From assembly GCA_013696385.1 (NCBI GenBank), contig JACCYR010000411.1, positions 1 through 5,430 of the forward strand: 5,430 nucleotides of DNA, in the 5' to 3' direction. The notes under the pieces are model-generated. The model had not been told where the DNA came from. It saw only the letters and a list, made by a program, of their open reading frames with translations, and did not search any database. The translations under genes were made by a program, and so were the position numbers. Shown here one piece after another: positions 4,913 to 5,430 of this stretch. Position 1 is the first letter of the stretch, and the number at the start of each line of letters is the position of its first letter. This DNA is from Acidobacteriota bacterium (GTDB lineage: Bacteria > Acidobacteriota > Blastocatellia > Pyrinomonadales > Pyrinomonadaceae).

Positions 4913-5430
4913 ATGGAAAACGTAAATGTTGAAAATATCAGACCTGAACCGAAGGTAAATTATTTAACAAATGGTTTTACGGCAAAATCTTGGCTTTTGA
5001 CAAAAGACCACAAGCGGATTGCGATTCTGTATTTGTTGACGGTTTCGGTGTTTTTTGCGCTGGGCGGCATTTATGCTTCGCTGATTCGGCTTGAACTGTT
5101 GACACCGGCGAGCGATTTGCTCGAATCGGGAACATATAATCGGGTCTTTACGCAGCACGGAATCATTATGGTTTTCTTTTTCCTGATTCCGTCAATTCCG
5201 GCGATTTTGGGAAATTTTTTGATACCGATTATGATAGGCGCGAAAGATTTGGCGTTTCCGCGCATCAATCTGCTCAGTTGGTATCTCTATATAGCAGGCG
5301 GCAGTTTGACGCTTTACGCTTTAATGCTGGGCGGCGTTGATACTGGTTGGACTTTTTACACGCCGTATAGCACGACATTTTCCAATAGTTACGTAATGCT
5401 TGTTGGGATGGGAATTTTTATCAACGGATT
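4913..5430 (+). CDS. ctaD: Cytochrome c oxidase subunit I (heme-copper oxidase, A-type), 5' part
   Basis: 172 complete codons and two further bases before the window ends; the family is usually well over 500 residues, so most of the gene is missing. Subunit I holds heme a and the heme a3-CuB oxygen-reducing site and pumps protons. Seen here: S-W-L-L-T-K-D-H-K-R-I-A (26-37), typical of the family N-terminus; helix I; then F-T-Q-H-G-I-I-M-V-F-F-F with His82 as a heme a ligand; then G-N-F-L-I-P (100-105) and K-D-L-A-F-P-R-I-N (111-119). Asn101, Asp112 and Asn119 match the spacing of the D-channel entrance residues of A-type oxidases (Asn113/Asp124/Asn131 in Paracoccus), which suggests a D-channel proton pump. 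G-V-D-T-G-W-T-F-Y-T-P-Y-S follows. An in-frame TAA at 4904-4906 makes ATG 4913 the first possible ATG; a GGGAAAG at 4894-4900 is a weak, distant ribosome site. The CuB ligands lie beyond the window. Confidence 0.93.
   Translation, partial: MENVNVENIRPEPKVNYLTNGFTAKSWLLTKDHKRIAILYLLTVSVFFALGGIYASLIRLELLTPASDLLESGTYNRVFTQHGIIMVFFFLIPSIPAILGNFLIPIMIGAKDLAFPRINLLSWYLYIAGGSLTLYALMLGGVDTGWTFYTPYSTTFSNSYVMLVGMGIFING

Overview
This window is a stretch of an aerobic respiratory operon, all on the + strand. It runs from the end of an alternative complex III (ACIII, quinol:cytochrome c/acceptor oxidoreductase) cluster into an aa3-type cytochrome c oxidase cluster. The gene order is actD (3' end only), actE, actF, a small one-helix membrane protein of unknown function, a SCO-type copper chaperone, ctaC/coxB with a fused cytochrome c domain, and ctaD/coxA (5' part only). 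This order, the protein signatures (a monoheme lipoprotein ActE, a SCO protein with a C-terminal membrane helix, a cytochrome-c-fused subunit II) and the moderate, slightly AT-leaning composition suggest an Acidobacteriota bacterium, perhaps of the class Blastocatellia. That placement rests on recalled gene order and has not been checked by a search.

Layout: 3-134 end of actD; 121-879 actE, overlapping actD by 14 nt; 876-2096 actF, overlapping actE by 4 nt; 2097-2175 spacer filled by an inverted heptamer repeat; 2176-2709 unknown membrane protein; 2710-2761 short spacer with a small hairpin and a ribosome binding site; 2762-3673 SCO protein; 3674-3756 spacer with a second inverted heptamer repeat; 3757-4878 ctaC; 4879-4912 short spacer; 4913-5430 ctaD, running off the window. 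No RNA gene, transposase, CRISPR array or convincing terminator was seen, and no spacer exceeds 300 bases.

How the genes work together: ACIII oxidises membrane quinol and passes electrons through its heme c subunits (ActE is one) to the oxidase. The cytochrome c domain of CtaC is a natural entry point, followed by CuA in CtaC and then heme a and the heme/CuB site in CtaD. SCO is expected to help assemble CuA. Placing all of this in one transcription unit fits co-production of an ACIII-oxidase chain or supercomplex.

The most unusual signal is not a gene family. Three gene junctions (actD/actE, actF/unknown, SCO/ctaC) each carry two short arrays of 7-nt repeats facing each other. The unit sequence differs at each site, but the architecture is the same and each can fold into a stem-loop. 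At actD/actE the element lies inside the coding sequence: it supplies two bases of the actD stop codon, lengthens the N-terminus of ActE, and encodes the hydrophobic core of the ActE lipoprotein signal peptide.
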